A DNA stretch of 36,057 bases. Origin: Symsagittifera roscoffensis. Lineage: Eukaryota; Xenacoelomorpha; Acoela; Convolutidae. Each line of letters opens with the position of its first letter. Within the stretch, counting starts at the first letter, position 1. Under the pieces are notes generated by a model. That model was not told where the DNA came from. It searched no databases and saw only the letters and a program-made list of their open reading frames with translations. The position numbers and the translations under genes were made by a program. This document shows positions 11,027 through 23,492 of this stretch, in pieces. Where the stretch lies: the NCBI RefSeq assembly GCF_963678635.1, contig NW_026971753.1, forward strand, positions 1 through 36,057, written 5' to 3'.

Positions 11027-11178
11027 GGATCCTAAGGGTGGTACTTCCAAAGGGGAGTCCTCACGTAAAGCAAAATCCTAGGAAAGTGGTCCTTAATTTT
11101 TGTGGGACCCTTATCAAAGATTTTGTAAATGAACGTAAGTTCTCACCCCTAAGGTAAGAGATCCCCCTCCATAGGATC
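11027..11178. repeat. Foldback (MITE-like) palindrome in D1
   Basis: The ends GGATCCTAAGGGTGG and, at the other side, the reverse complement of GGATCCTATGGAGGGG form imperfect terminal inverted repeats. The pairing continues inward through GTCCTCACG/GTGAGAAC, CAAAATC/GATTTTG and GGTCC/GGACC, so almost all 152 bases fold into one long imperfect hairpin. That is the layout of a small foldback or MITE-type element. No target duplication is clear. The 12-base palindrome GTTAAGCTTAAC follows at 11181. Confidence 0.6.
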
Positions 11179-11567
11179 TTGTTAAGCTTAACAACCGGAA
11201 CGATACAATAATTCCTTTTAAAGCGGTCCCTTTTCCCGCGATAATTAAAATTAATCGTCCTAATTTCTGATTTTTTTTGTCGTAAATTTATGTGGATATC
11301 ATTTCTTGGCTTTTTTCTTTTCGTCGAAGGTTTGTCATGCTAATAAAAATTTTTGAGACTGAACCAAAGGATTTCACACATTTGTTTGAACTAACAGTTG
11401 GTTTGCGTCAACGAGTTTACTTGCCTGAAATTATTTATATTAAAACAGTGATTGAACACAATACGAATATTTTTTTAGCGGTAAATTGGTAAAAAACAAA
11501 ACAAGTTTGAGCCGAAGTATAAAAAGTAAGAGCAGTAAAAATCATCTCAAAATATATGTTTCAGGAT

Positions 11568-11765
11568 TTAACGTTTTCTGTTTTGGTTTTCTTTGCACTT
11601 TTTAGACAGTTTTTCTTCTGAAACTTCTGATAAACTGAATGAGTCATTTACAGGGGGACATTGACGGAGTCGGCTACTAGAAGCTTCTTCTTCTCGCAGC
11701 TCTGATTCTGAGTAGGGCCGCCCAATTCGAAAGTTGAAATTAGGGCGAACTGTTATCAGTTTCAT
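11568..11765 (-). CDS. 65-codon ORF beyond the polymerase C-terminus (D1)
   Basis: ATG-initiated ORF, 14 bases downstream of the polymerase C-terminal frame on the same strand. The product is short, with an N-terminal beta-like start (MKLITVRPNFNF), an acidic/Ser-rich middle (SELREEEASSSRLRQ, then SFSLSEVSEE) and a basic tail ending KENQNRKR. I do not recognise it. It could be a small Polinton gene or the degraded start of the next one. Its only difference from the D2 copy is silent (a Pro codon near 11746). It is too short to be sure that it is a gene. Confidence 0.3.
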   Translation of the reverse strand: MKLITVRPNFNFRIGRPYSESELREEEASSSRLRQCPPVNDSFSLSEVSEEKLSKKCKENQNRKR

Positions 11766-11778
11766 TGTATGAGTTGGC

Positions 11779-12932
11779 TCACCCGATTTTCATGTAAATC
11801 TCTTCTAGAATTGCAATTTTTTTGGCTGCTTTTTGGCCAAAGGGAACTACCGAAATCCCGTCGAAAAGGAGAAAACATTTTGAATCGAATGGTGATAATA
11901 CAAATTTGTTTTGTTCCACTGTCATATTAGTGTGACATTTCGAAACTATATTACAATTGTACAATCTCATTGTTTTCCAAGCGAATAAAGTGTTACATGA
12001 AGGTTATGTGGACCAGTTTTTGCTGTGCATACCGTTTTATTCCTTTGGCACTGAATTTTTGTGAGCCTTCTAATTGGAACAAAAATTATTTTTTTTTCTA
12101 CCAGGCAGGGGATAGTTTCCTTTCATTTTAACAACTCAATTTACACCAAACAAAGTTACATTCTTTTTACCAAAGAGCAGAAGACTCTAATTTCTGATTA
12201 AAAAAGCAGAAAAGGGAGGAAATATGTTTTCAGTTAAGTCAGAGTTTAGGCAGCATTGTATAATATTGCCTAAATCAGCTAAATGACCATAATTTATTGC
12301 AACAAATTAAAGGGGCTGGGAGGGAAGTTGGTCGTGATGGTGGTGGTAATTTTGTTGTAAAAGTTGGAAATGCGAGTGGGATGCTGGATTAAGTTGGAGT
12401 TTTTTTACTTACTATTAAGGACGACCGAATTTAGTTTCAGTTTTAGGGCAATGAGTTCTCTGATCGGCTTCCCACCCGTCTCGTCTTTGAACTTCTCAAA
12501 TGATCCTCATTGTAATTTGAAAAATCGAAATCAGCTTTTATTTTCTCTAGGTCTCAGTAAATGTCAGTTTTTTTGGCATAAATTAAACTATCCGTGTCTG
12601 AGTATAGTAGTAACAAGTTTAGATTCGGTTTCTTTTTTTTTGATAATGAAATTGAAACAAGAAACGCTTGGCCAGCTCCAGGATGGTCGCACCAACTATT
12701 ATAGATTTTTCCCAAGATTTTTTTGTAACTGAAAAGTCGATTATGGCTTATTGGTCGTCAATTATTTGGAAGCTCTTTATTATGCTCAGATATGTTTTTT
12801 TTTGCTACTAAAGAACTTTTCGGAGGTGAGTGTTTTTTATTCCCAGCTCGTGGTACAACTTTAGAGTAGAGGAGTGCAAAAAAAACAACCTTCTTTAGGA
12901 TGCAAGGTCTTTAGAAGCTTTGGCGCTTTTGG
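11779..12932 (-). pseudogene. Polinton DNA polymerase B, C-terminal half, cut by array 2 (D1)
   Basis: On the minus strand, from the array 2 border (12932) downward, this carries the rear half of a Polinton protein-primed family B DNA polymerase. It has a weak motif B-like stretch near 12800, then ILELAKRF, motif C (YSDTDSLIY, about 12569-12605; the two Asp bind catalytic metal in the family), KFKDETGGKPIREL (12457-12498) and the C-terminal LSPFDSKCFLLFDGI (about 11854-11901). The pieces lie in different frames and stops intervene, so no protein can be made. Everything N-terminal to a Leu-Pro pair at the border has been replaced by the satellite. A Glu-to-Lys change near 12795 and homopolymer indels versus D2 show relaxed constraint. 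Confidence 0.85.
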
Positions 12933-12933
12933 T

Positions 12934-15900
12934 CAGTCTTTTCTTAAGTTACTTTTCAACTCACTTCCCCGACTGAAATGGACTTCTAAGGCTCCGCCTA
13001 TTTCAAATGGACGATTTCGTCAGTCTTTTCTTAAGTTACTTTCCAACTCACTTCCCCGGCTGAAATGGACTTCTAAGGCTCCGCCTATTTCAAATGGACG
13101 ATTTCGTCAGTCTTTTCTTAAGTTACTTTCCAACTCACTTCCCCGGCTGAAATGGACTTCTAAGGCTCCGCCTATTTCAAATGGACGATTTCGTCAGTCT
13201 TTTCTTAAGTTACTTTCCAACTCACTTCCCCGGCTGAAATGGACTTCTAAGGCTCCGCCTATTTCAAATGGACGATTTCGTCAGTCTTTTCTTAAGTTAC
13301 TTTCCAACTCACTTCCCCGGCTGAAATGGACTTCTAAGGCTCCGCCTATTTCAAATGGACGATTTCGTCAGTCTTTTCTTAAGTTACTTTCCAACTCACT
13401 TCCCCGGCTGAAATGGACTTCTAAGGCTCCGCCTATTTCAAATGGACGATTTAGTCAGTCTTTTCTTAAGTTACTTTCCAACTCACTTCCCCGGCTGAAA
13501 TGGACTTCTAAGGCTCCGCCTATTTCAAATGGACGATTTCGTCAGTCTTTTCTTAAGTTACTTTCCAACTCACTTCCCCGGCTGAAATGGACTTCTAAGG
13601 CTCCGCCTATTTCAAATGGACGATTTCGTCAGTCTTTTCTTAAGTTACTTTCCAACTCACTTCCCCGGCTGAAATGGACTTCTAAGGCTCCGCCTATTTC
13701 AAATGGACGATTTCGTCAGTCTTTTCTTAAGTTACTTTCCAACTCACTTCCCCGGCTGAAATGGACTTCTAAGGCTCCGCCTATTTCAAATGGACGATTT
13801 CGTCAGTCTTTTCTTAAGTTACTTTCCAACTCACTTCCCCGGCTGAAAAGGACTTCTAAGGCTCCGCCTATTTCAAATGGACGATTTCGTCAGTCTTTTC
13901 TTAAGTTACTTTCCAACTCACTTCCCCGGCTGAAATGGACTTCTAAGGCTCTGCCTATTTCAAATGGACGATTTCGTCAGTCTTTTCTTAAGTTACTTTC
14001 CAACTCACTTCCCCGGCTGAAATGGACTTCTAAGGCTCCGCCTATTTCAAATGGACGATTTCGTCAGTCTTTTCTTAAGTTACTTTCCAACTCACTTCCC
14101 CGGCTGAAATGGACTTCTAAGGCTCCGCCTATTTCAAATGGACGATTTCGTCAGTCTTTTCTTAAGTTACTTTCCAACTCACTTCCCCGGCTGAAATGGA
14201 CTTCTAAGGCTCCGCCTATTTCAAATGGACGATTTCGTCAGTCTTTTCTTAAGTTACTTTCCAACTCACTTCCCCGGCTGAAATGGACTTCTAAGGCTCC
14301 GCCTATTTCAAATGGACGATTCCGTCAGTCTTTTCTTAAGTTACTTTCCAACTCACTTCCCCGGCTGAAATGGACTTCTAAGGCTCCGCCTATTTCAAAT
14401 GGACGATTCCGTCAGTCTTTTCTTAAGTTACTTTCCAACTCACTTCCCCGGCTGAAATGGACTTCTAAGGCTCCGCCTATTTCAAATGGACGATTTCGTC
14501 AGTCTTTTCTTAAGTTACTTTCCAACTCACTTCCCCGGCTGAAATGGACTTCTAAGGCTCCGCCTATTTCAAATGGACGATTTCGTCAGTCTTTTCTTAA
14601 GTTACTTTCCAACTCACTTCCCCGGCTGAAATGGACTTCTAAGGCTCCGCCTATTTCAAATGGACGATTTCGTCAGTCTTTTCTTAAGTTACTTTCCAAC
14701 TCACTTCCCCGGCTGAAATGGACTTCTAAGGCTCCGCCTATTTCAAATGGACGATTTCGTCAGTCTTTTCTTAAGTTACTTTCCAACTCACTTCCCCGGC
14801 TGAAATGGACTTCTAAGGCTCCGCCTATTTCAAATGGACGATTTCGTCAGTCTTTTCTTAAGTTACTTTCCAACTCACTTCCCCGGCTGAAATGGACTTC
14901 TAAGGCTCCGCCTATTTCAAATGGACGATTTCGTCAGTCTTTTCTTAAGTTACTTTCCAACTCACTTCCCCGGCTGAAATGGACTTCTAAGGCTCCGCCT
15001 ATTTCAAATGGACGATTTCGTCAGTCTTTTCTTAAGTTACTTTCCAACTCACTTCCCCGACTGAAATGGACTTCTAAGGCTCCGCCTATTTCAAATGGAC
15101 GATTTCGTCAGTCTTTTCTTAAGTTACTTTCCAACTCACTTCCCCGGCTGAAATGGACTTCTAAGGCTCCGCCTATTTCAAATGGACGATTTCGTCAGTC
15201 TTTTCTTAAGTTACTTTCCAACTCACTTCCCCGGCTGAAATGGACTTCTAAGGCTCCGCCTATTTCAAATGGACGATTTCGTCAGTCTTTTCTTATGTTA
15301 CTTTCCAACTCACTTCCCCGGCTGAAATGGACTTCTAAGGCTCCGCCTATTTCAAATGGACGATTTCGTCAGTCTTTTCTTAAGTTACTTTCCAACTCAC
15401 TTCCCCGGCTGAAATGGACTTCTAAGGCTCCGCCTATTTCAAATGGACGATTTCGTCAGTCTTTTCTTAAGTTACTTTCCAACTCACTTCCCCGGCTGAA
15501 ATGGACTTCTAAGGCTCCGCCTATTTCAAATGGACGATTTCGTCAGTCTTTTCTTAAGTTACTTTCCAACTCACTTCCCCGGCTGAAATGGACTTCTAAG
15601 GCTCCGCCTATTTCAAATGGACGATTTCGTCAGTCTTTTCTTAAGTTACTTTCCAACTCACTTCCCCGGCTGAAATGGACTTCTAAGGCTCCGCCTATTT
15701 CAAATGGACGATTTCGTCAGTCTTTTCTTAAGTTACTTTCCAACTCACTTCCCCGACTGAAATGGACTTCTAAGGCTCCGCCTATTTCAAATGGACGATT
15801 TCGTCAGTCTTTTCTTAAGTTACTTTCCAACTCACTTCCCCGGCTGAAATGGACTTCTAAGGCTCCGCCTATTTCAAATGGACGATTTCGTCAGTCTTTT

Positions 15901-18900
15901 CTTAAGTTACTTTCCAACTCACTTCCCCGGCTGAAATGGACTTCTAAGGCTCCGCCTATTTCAAATGGACGATTTCGTCAGTCTTTTCTTATGTTACTTT
16001 CCAACTCACTTCCCCGGCTGAAATGGACTTCTAAGGCTCCGCCTATTTCAAATGGACGATTTCGTCAGTCTTTTCTTAAGTTACTTTCCAACTCACTTCC
16101 CCGGCTGAAATGGACTTCTAAGGCTCCGCCTATTTCAAATGGACGATTTCGTCAGTCTTTTCTTAAGTTACTTTCCAACTCACTTCCCCGGCTGAAATGG
16201 ACTTCTAAGGCTCCGCCTATTTCAAATGGACGATTTCGTCAGTCTTTTCTTAAGTTACTTTCCAACTCACTTCCCCGGCTGAAATGGACTTCTAAGGCTC
16301 CGCCTATTTCAAATGGACGATTTCGTCAGTCTTTTCTTAAGTTACTTTCCAACTCACTTCCCCGGCTGAAATGGACTTCTAAGGCTCCGCCTATTTCAAA
16401 TGGACGATTTCGTCAGTCTTTTCTTAAGTTACTTTCCAACTCACTTCCCCGGCTGAAATGGACTTCTAAGGCTCCGCCTATTTCAAATGGACGATTTCGT
16501 CAGTCTTTTCTTAAGTTACTTTCCAACTCACTTCCCCGGCTGAAATGGACTTCTAAGGCTCCGCCTATTTCAAATGGACGATTTCGTCAGTCTTTTCTTA
16601 AGTTACTTTCCAACTCACTTCCCCGGCTGAAATGGACTTCTAAGGCTCCGCCTATTTCAAATGGACGATTTCGTCAGTCTTTTCTTAAGTTACTTTCCAA
16701 CTCACTTCCCCGGCTGAAATGGACTTCTAAGGCTCCGCCTATTTCAAATGGACGATTTCGTCAGTCTTTTCTTAAGTTACTTTCCAACTCACTTCCCCGG
16801 CTGAAATGGACTTCTAAGGCTCCGCCTATTTCAAATGGACGATTTCGTCAGTCTTTTCTTAAGTTACTTTCCAACTCACTTCCCCGGCTGAAATGGACTT
16901 CTAAGGCTCCGCCTATTTCAAATGGACGATTTCGTCAGTCTTTTCTTAAGTTACTTTCCAACTCACTTCCCCGGCTGAAATGGACTTCTAAGGCTCCGCC
17001 TATTTCAAATGGACGATTTCGTCAGTCTTTTCTTAAGTTACTTTCCAACTCACTTCCCCGGCTGAAATGGACTTCTAAGGCTCCGCCTATTTCAAATGGA
17101 CGATTTCGTCAGTCTTTTCTTAAGTTACTTTCCAACTCACTTCCCCGACTGAAATGGACTTCTAAGGCTCCGCCTATTTCAAATGGACGATTTCGTCAGT
17201 CTTTTCTTAAGTTACTTTCCAACTCACTTCCCCGGCTGAAATGGACTTCTAAGGCTCCGCCTATTTCAAATGGACGATTTCGTCAGTCTTTTCTTAAGTT
17301 ACTTTCCAACTCACTTCCCCGGCTGAAATGGACTTCTAAGGCTCCGCCTATTTCAAATGGACGATTTCGTCAGTCTTTTCTTATGTTACTTTCCAACTCA
17401 CTTCCCCGGCTGAAATGGACTTCTAAGGCTCCGCCTATTTCAAATGGACGATTTCGTCAGTCTTTTCTTAAGTTACTTTCCAACTCACTTCCCCGGCTGA
17501 AATGGACTTCTAAGGCTCCGCCTATTTCAAATGGACGATTTCGTCAGTCTTTTCTTAAGTTACTTTCCAACTCACTTCCCCGGCTGAAATGGACTTCTAA
17601 GGCTCCGCCTATTTCAAATGGACGATTTCGTCAGTCTTTTCTTAAGTTACTTTCCAACTCACTTCCCCGGCTGAAATGGACTTCTAAGGCTCCGCCTATT
17701 TCAAATGGACGATTTCGTCAGTCTTTTCTTAAGTTACTTTCCAACTCGCTTCCCCGGCTGAAATGGACTTCTAAGGCTCCGCCTATTTCAAATGGACGAT
17801 TTCGTCAGTCTTTTCTTAAGTTACTTTCCAACTCACTTCCCCGGCTGAAATGGACTTCTAAGGCTCCGCCTATTTCAAATGGACGATTTCGTCAGTCTTT
17901 TCTTAAGTTACTTTCCAACTCACTTCCCCGGCTGAAATGGACTTCTAAGGCTCCGCCTATTTCAAATGGACGATTTCGTCAGTCTTTTCTTAAGTTACTT
18001 TCCAACTCACTTCCCCGGCTGAAATGGACTTCTAAGGCTCCGCCTATTTCAAATGGACGATTTCGTCAGTCTTTTCTTAAGTTACTTTCCAACTGACTTC
18101 CCCGGCTGAAATGGACTTCTAAGGCTCCGCCTATTTCAAATGGACGATTTCGTCAGTCTTTTCTTAAGTTACTTTCCAACTCACTTCCCCGGCTGAAATG
18201 GACTTCTAAGGCTCCGCCTATTTCAAATGGACGATTTCGTCAGTCTTTTCTTAAGTTACTTTCCAACTCACTTCCCCGGCTGAAATGGACTTCTAAGGCT
18301 CCGCCTATTTCAAATGGACGATTTCGTCAGTCTTTTCTTAAGTTACTTTCCAACTCGCTTCCCCGGCTGAAATGGACTTCTAAGGCTCCGCCTATTTCAA
18401 ATGGACGATTTCGTCAGTCTTTTCTTAAGTTACTTTCCAACTCACTTCCCCGGCTGAAATGGACTTCTAAGGCTCCGCCTATTTCAAATGGACGATTTCG
18501 TCAGTCTTTTCTTAAGTTACTTTCCAACTCACTTCCCCGGCTGAAATGGACTTCTAAGGCTCCGCCTATTTCAAATGGACGATTTCGTCAGTCTTTTCTT
18601 AAGTTACTTTCCAACTCACTTCCCCGGCTGAAATGGACTTCTAAGGCTCCGCCTATTTCAAATGGACGATTTCGTCAGTCTTTTCTTAAGTTACTTTCCA
18701 ATTCACTTCCCCGGCTGAAATGGACTTCTAAGGCTCCGCCTATTTCAAATGGACGATTTCGTCAGTCTTTTCTTAAGTTACTTTCCAACTCACTTCCCCG
18801 GCTGAAATGGACTTCTAAGGCTCCGCCTATTTATAATGGACGATTTCGTCAGTCTTTTCTTAAGTTACTTTCCAACTCACTTCCCCGGCTGAAATGGACT

Positions 18901-20844
18901 TCTAAGGCTCCGCCTATTTCAAATGGACGATTTCGTCAGTCTTTTCTTAAGTTACTTTCCAACTCACTTCCCCGGCTGAAATGGACATCTAAGGCTCCGC
19001 CTATTTCAAATGGACGATTTCGTCAGTCTTTTCTTAAGTTACTTTCCAACTCACTTCCCCGGCTGAAATGGACTTCTAAGGCTCCGCCTATTTCAAATGG
19101 ACGATTTCGTCAGTCTTTTCTTAAGTTACTTTCCAACTCACTTCCCCGGCTGAAATGGACTTCTAAGGCTCCGCCTATTTAAAATGGACGATTTCGTCAG
19201 TCTTTTCTTAAGTTACTTTCCAACTCACTTCCCCGGCTGAAATGGACTTCTAAGGCTCCGCCTATTTCAAATGGACGATTTCGTCAGTCTTTTCTTAAGT
19301 TACTTTCCAACTCACTTCCCCGGCTGAAAAGGACTTCTAAGGCTCCGCCTATTTCAAATGGACGATTTCGTCAGTCTTTTCTTAAGTTACTTTCCAACTC
19401 ACTTCCCCGGCTGAAATGGACTTCTAAGGCTCCGCCTATTTCAAATGGACGATTTCGTCAGTCTTTTCTTAAGTTACTTTCCAACTCACTTCCCCGGCTG
19501 AAATGGACTTCTAAGGCTCCGCCTATTTCAAATGGACGATTTCGTCAGTCTTTTCTTAAGTTACTTTCCAACTCACTTCCCCGGCTGAAATGGACTTCTA
19601 AGGCTCCGCCTATTTCAAATGGACGATTTCGTCAGTCTTTTCTTAAGTTACTTTCCAACTCACTTCCCCGGCTGAAATGGACTTCTAAGGCTCCGCCTAT
19701 TTCAAATGGACGATTTCGTCAGTCTTTTCTTAAGTTACTTTCCAACTCACTTCCCCGGCTGAAATGGACTTCTAAGGCTCCGCCTATTTCAAATGGACGA
19801 TTTCGTCAGTCTTTTCTTAAGTTACTTTCCAACTCACTTCCCCGGCTGAAATGGACTTCTAAGGCTCCGCCTATTTCAAATGGACGATTTCGTCAGTCTT
19901 TTCTTAAGTTACTTTCCAACTCACTTCCCCGGCTGAAATGGACTTCTAAGGCTCCGCCTATTTCAAATGGACGATTTCGTCAGTCTTTTCTTAAGTTACT
20001 TTCCAACTCACTTCCCCGGCTGAAATGGACTTCTAAGGCTCCGCCTATTTAAAATGGACGATTTCGTCAGTCTTTTCTTAAGTTACTTTCCAACTCACTT
20101 CCCCGGCTGAAATGGACTTCTAAGGCTCCGCCTATTTCAAATGGACGATTTCGTCAGTCTTTTCTTAAGTTACTTTCCAACTCACTTCCCCGGCTGAAAA
20201 GGACTTCTAAGGCTCCGCCTATTTCAAATGGACGATTTCGTCAGTCTTTTCTTAAGTTACTTTCCAACTCACTTCCCCGGCTGAAATGGACTTCTAAGGC
20301 TCCGCCTATTTCAAATGGACGATTTCGTCAGTCTTTTCTTAAGTTACTTTCCAACTCACTTCCCCGACTGAAATGGACTTCTAAGGCTCCGCCTATTTCA
20401 AATGGACGATTTCGTCAGTCTTTTCTTAAGTTACTTTCCAACTCACTTCCCCGGCTGAAATGGACTTCTAAGGCTCCGCCTATTTCAAATGGACGATTTC
20501 GTCAGTCTTTTCTTAAGTTACTTTCCAACTCACTTCCCCGGCTGAAATGGACTTCTAAGGCTCCGCCTATTTCAAATGGACGATTTCGTCAGTCTTTTCT
20601 TAAGTTACTTTCCAACTCACTTCCCCGGCTGAAATGGACTTCTAAGGCTCCGCCTATTTCAAATGGACGATTTCGTCAGTCTTTTCTTAAGTTACTTTCC
20701 AACTCACTTCCTCGGCTGAAATGGACTTCTAAGGCTCCGCCTATTTCAAATGGACGATTTCGTCAGTCTTTTCTTAAGTTACTTTCCAACTCACTTCCCC
20801 GGCTGAAATGGACTTCTAAGGCTCCGCCTATTTCAAATGGACGA
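12934..20844 (+). repeat. Array 2: 87-bp satellite, about 91 copies
   Basis: Same unit, phase and orientation as array 1; the length is exactly 90 units plus 81 bases, so there is no net indel in 7.9 kb. Copies differ by rare single bases. Linked variants show higher-order blocks: a G-to-A at 15060, 15756 and 17148 is each time followed 236 bases later by an A-to-T (15296, 15992, 17384), with spacings of 8 and 16 units. A second block recurs at 10 units (19181/20051 and 19330/20200), and a variant pair is 7 units apart (17748/18357). Each unit holds an inverted repeat: TGAAAT, a 9-base bulge, AGGC-TCC-GCCT, then ATTTCA. Because 87 is divisible by 3, one frame stays open for 1740 codons (12874-18096); see rejected items. 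Confidence 0.97.
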
Positions 20845-21378
20845 CATGTCTGGAGTTTAGAAAATCCAAGTTTATGTGGATTATACCTCTAAGTCGCATG
20901 ATAGCAGCCATCTAATTTGAGCAATGTTCAACTGCAACAACCGACCATCTCTTTCAATCAGCAGACATCAACTTGCAATTACAAGCCAAAACTTTGAATG
21001 ATGACCTCAGGACAGCAATAAGCCTCATCTTGACAGCCGACAACATTATGTAGACAATTGACGCCAAGCAACTCGACAATCTAACCCAATCACATTTAAG
21101 ACAAAATTTTGGATAATTCTAATAGACATCCCACCCCAGACCCTCCCGTTTTTTGCGATTGCAAAATAGAATCGGCTGCACAGTGCACTCATTGTTGCAT
21201 ACTCTATTACAACGAAGCAGTGTTGCTCGCAAATATACGTGCAATGACCAAAATCAGCTCAAAAAGGGCAAAATTTTCAGAAATTATGCAAAAATTTCAG
21301 AAATTACCTGAAAATTTGCGAAAACTTGAATGCGAAAACTTGAAACATTTTTGGAACGAAACAAGGAAATTAAAATAA
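20841..21378 (+). pseudogene. Unrecognised decayed coding stretch (D2)
   Basis: The D2 counterpart of 8520-9057: the same two frames, the same two internal stops (20913 and 21051) and the same frame change near 21111. Compared with D1, GAT reads GAC (Asp) and TTA reads TTG (Leu), both silent. No family recognised. Confidence 0.35.
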
Positions 21379-21665
21379 TAAAAAAGCTTGAAATATAACA
21401 GTCTTCCTCCATTTTTGAGTTTATAGCGCATACGTCTACCCTGCTTGACCTGTTCGAGTAAAGCCTTCGAACCTATGTTCGACTTTGTTCGATTATAACC
21501 TTCGTTCGACCGTCTTAGTTTCCGACGAATATCGGCCGAATCATGAGTAGAACACCCCAGCGCGATACAGGCACTTATCTCGTTCACCCGCTCGCCATTT
21601 CCCGAGTCGAGAATTTTCACCTAATTTGTCCAACCAATAAATTATTCCAATATTTTGATGCTTAG

Positions 21666-21959
21666 CTTCATCGAATGACTACACAATTCAAGTACGAGGG
21701 TACCCGCTGCAAGTATTTTGCGAATGGGGCCAAAATGGAGAACCCACCAAAACTTATATGAATTTCGCATCTGCATATACCACAATTTCTCACTGGGGTG
21801 GCAGCAGCTACGGAAATTTTGGCCCGACCGGGTATTCAAGAAGGACTTTTCAAAAAGCGAAGCTGTTAGTGGACAAATGTTTCCTGGCAGTGGACGTGGC
21901 TGATGTCTCATATTCGACCATAACAGGTTCATCTGTGCAAGATAACTACGATGCACTCT
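21666..21959 (+). CDS. GON-domain-like exon (D2)
   Basis: D2 copy of the exon at 9345-9644, with the same acceptor and GTAAGT donor (21960). It is 6 bases shorter: exactly two codons (a Ser-Thr pair) are missing from the STSTITG stretch, so the frame is kept. See the D1 entry for the domain reasoning. With no further exon identified, it is unclear whether either copy belongs to an expressed gene. Confidence 0.4.
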
Positions 21960-21968
21960 GTAAGTTAC

Positions 21969-23340
21969 TGATTTATTTTTTGCTATAATCTATAACTGTG
22001 AAATTTTCAAAAAAAAAAACTGACCTAATAAAAGGTCAAAAATGTTGTCGACTTTTTTCAGGTCGACCACATTGATATTCTGAGCTCTCCCCAAGCCCTT
22101 AAAAGACCCTATTTTGTCCAAAGTTGCTGCGCCGCAGGCAAAATTTCAAAAAAAAAGGCCAAAAAGGCATTTTTAGGCATTTTTTTGGAAAATTGTGACC
22201 AAAAAATTGCGTTTTTCGGCGCACGCTTCCCCTCACAATTAGTATATCCTTGGGTCGCAGGAGGTCAAATCACTGAGCAGAGGGCGTCTGCCTCCCTCCC
22301 CCCAAATATCCACAATCAAAGCAATCCAAATTGGCTTCTAAACCATATTAGCTTGAAATATAACGTAAACGTTGAAGTTATATGATACTTATAAGATTTC
22401 AAACCCCCTCAAGATTTGCTGTTACTTAAGCTTAAAAAGGTTTTAATCTTCGACTTTTATAAGATCCTCGAATTTTGAAGTAATTCAACACAGTTCTTAT
22501 TACTTTTTCTAGAAATCAAAATTTTATTTATAGAACACCATTTTTTGTCCAAGAATAAGATTTCGAGCTACATTTTTGATCTTAATTTCTTCAATTTTGA
22601 AAAAAGTCTGGTCATCGTTTGTTTAATTTAACGGCCTATCTTTTGTTCGCTTTGATCATGAATTCCATTCTTAGATAATTATAACGATGTGACTTTCAAA
22701 GTTTTGGGTATTTTTAGTTTTCAGAACAGGCAAGTAAATAAAAAATGAGCAATTTATCCCAACAAACTAAAGACTCATCCGCAATTTAACGGTTTGAAAA
22801 ATGTTTTCTCATATTCTCTCGAAATTTTTCTCATTCATTATTTAAAAAATAATCGAACCGGGACTGTTATATGTGATACAACATAATTTTTGCAAAAGTT
22901 TGTACGCAGCATTTTCGGTACGTCAAAAAGCGGCAGGTTATTCACGACCTTTGGTTAAACTTCTGTACTATTCTTTTGCTTTCAAAAATCTCTGTAGAGT
23001 TGACTATCATTTTAAGATCAGAAAACCTTTACCCAAGCTGAAAAAGTTCAAACAAACTTTTTGAAACCACTGTAAGTCCGAAAAAATTTCTTCAAGTATT
23101 TACAGATAATCTACTCTTTTATTGAAATGATATGAAAATAATTGCTCACAATTTTTTGTCCTATATCGTTGCCTTACGACATTGATGTTTAAGCTCAGAA
23201 TACACTATGATTAGCTTTAACCAATTAAAGTAAATTTGAGCATGTGTTTTTTTTACTAAATAATGTAAATACCCAGGTTGACTGAACTCCAAAGATTAAA
23301 AATGCTAGCCATACAATTCAATAGTTTTGTATGGTGTCTC
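21969..23340. other. Non-coding part of D2
   Basis: Counterpart of 9654-11026. Nothing recognisable beyond short non-ATG ORFs and homopolymer runs. Confidence 0.4.
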
Positions 23341-23492
23341 GGATCCTAAGGGTGGTACTTCCAAAGGGGAGTCCTCACGTAAAGCAAAATCCTAGGAAAG
23401 TGGTCCTTAATTTTTGTGGGACCCTTATCAAAGATTTTGTAAATGAACGTAAGTTCTCACCCCTAAGGTAAGAGATCCCCCTCCATAGGATC
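23341..23492. repeat. Foldback (MITE-like) palindrome in D2
   Basis: Identical in layout to 11027-11178: imperfect terminal inverted repeats starting GGATCCTA and pairing along nearly the whole length. It was already present before the segment was duplicated. Confidence 0.6.

Larger units (their letters stand above)
8524..12932 (+). repeat. Segment D1, first copy of the 4.4-kb duplication
   Basis: It matches segment D2 (20845-25246) over its full length. Differences found by eye are 8 substitutions (8756, 9021, 9229, 10459, 11479, about 11746, 12120, 12795) and 4 indels: 6 bases near 9597 and homopolymer changes near 9694, 12724 and 12877. These account exactly for the 4409 versus 4402 length difference. 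The right edge stops inside the Polinton polymerase remnant, where array 2 begins. This is therefore the derived copy. Confidence 0.95.

Noticed and set aside
12364-12732. 122-codon plus-strand ORF (also 24678-25043)
   Set aside because: Antisense to the polymerase motif C region, which is clearly coding-derived on the minus strand.
12874-18096. A 1740-codon open frame made of 29-residue repeats
   Set aside because: It starts at GTG in non-coding D1 sequence, exists only because the 87-bp unit is a multiple of 3 without a stop in one frame, ends at a single-base TGA variant (18094-18096) in mid-array, and later units carry TAA variants (19181, 20051). The in-frame start region is antisense to the polymerase remnant. 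No codon-level constraint is evident.
6976-20844. CRISPR array
   Set aside because: The repeats are contiguous 87-bp units without unique spacers, in an animal-type genome.
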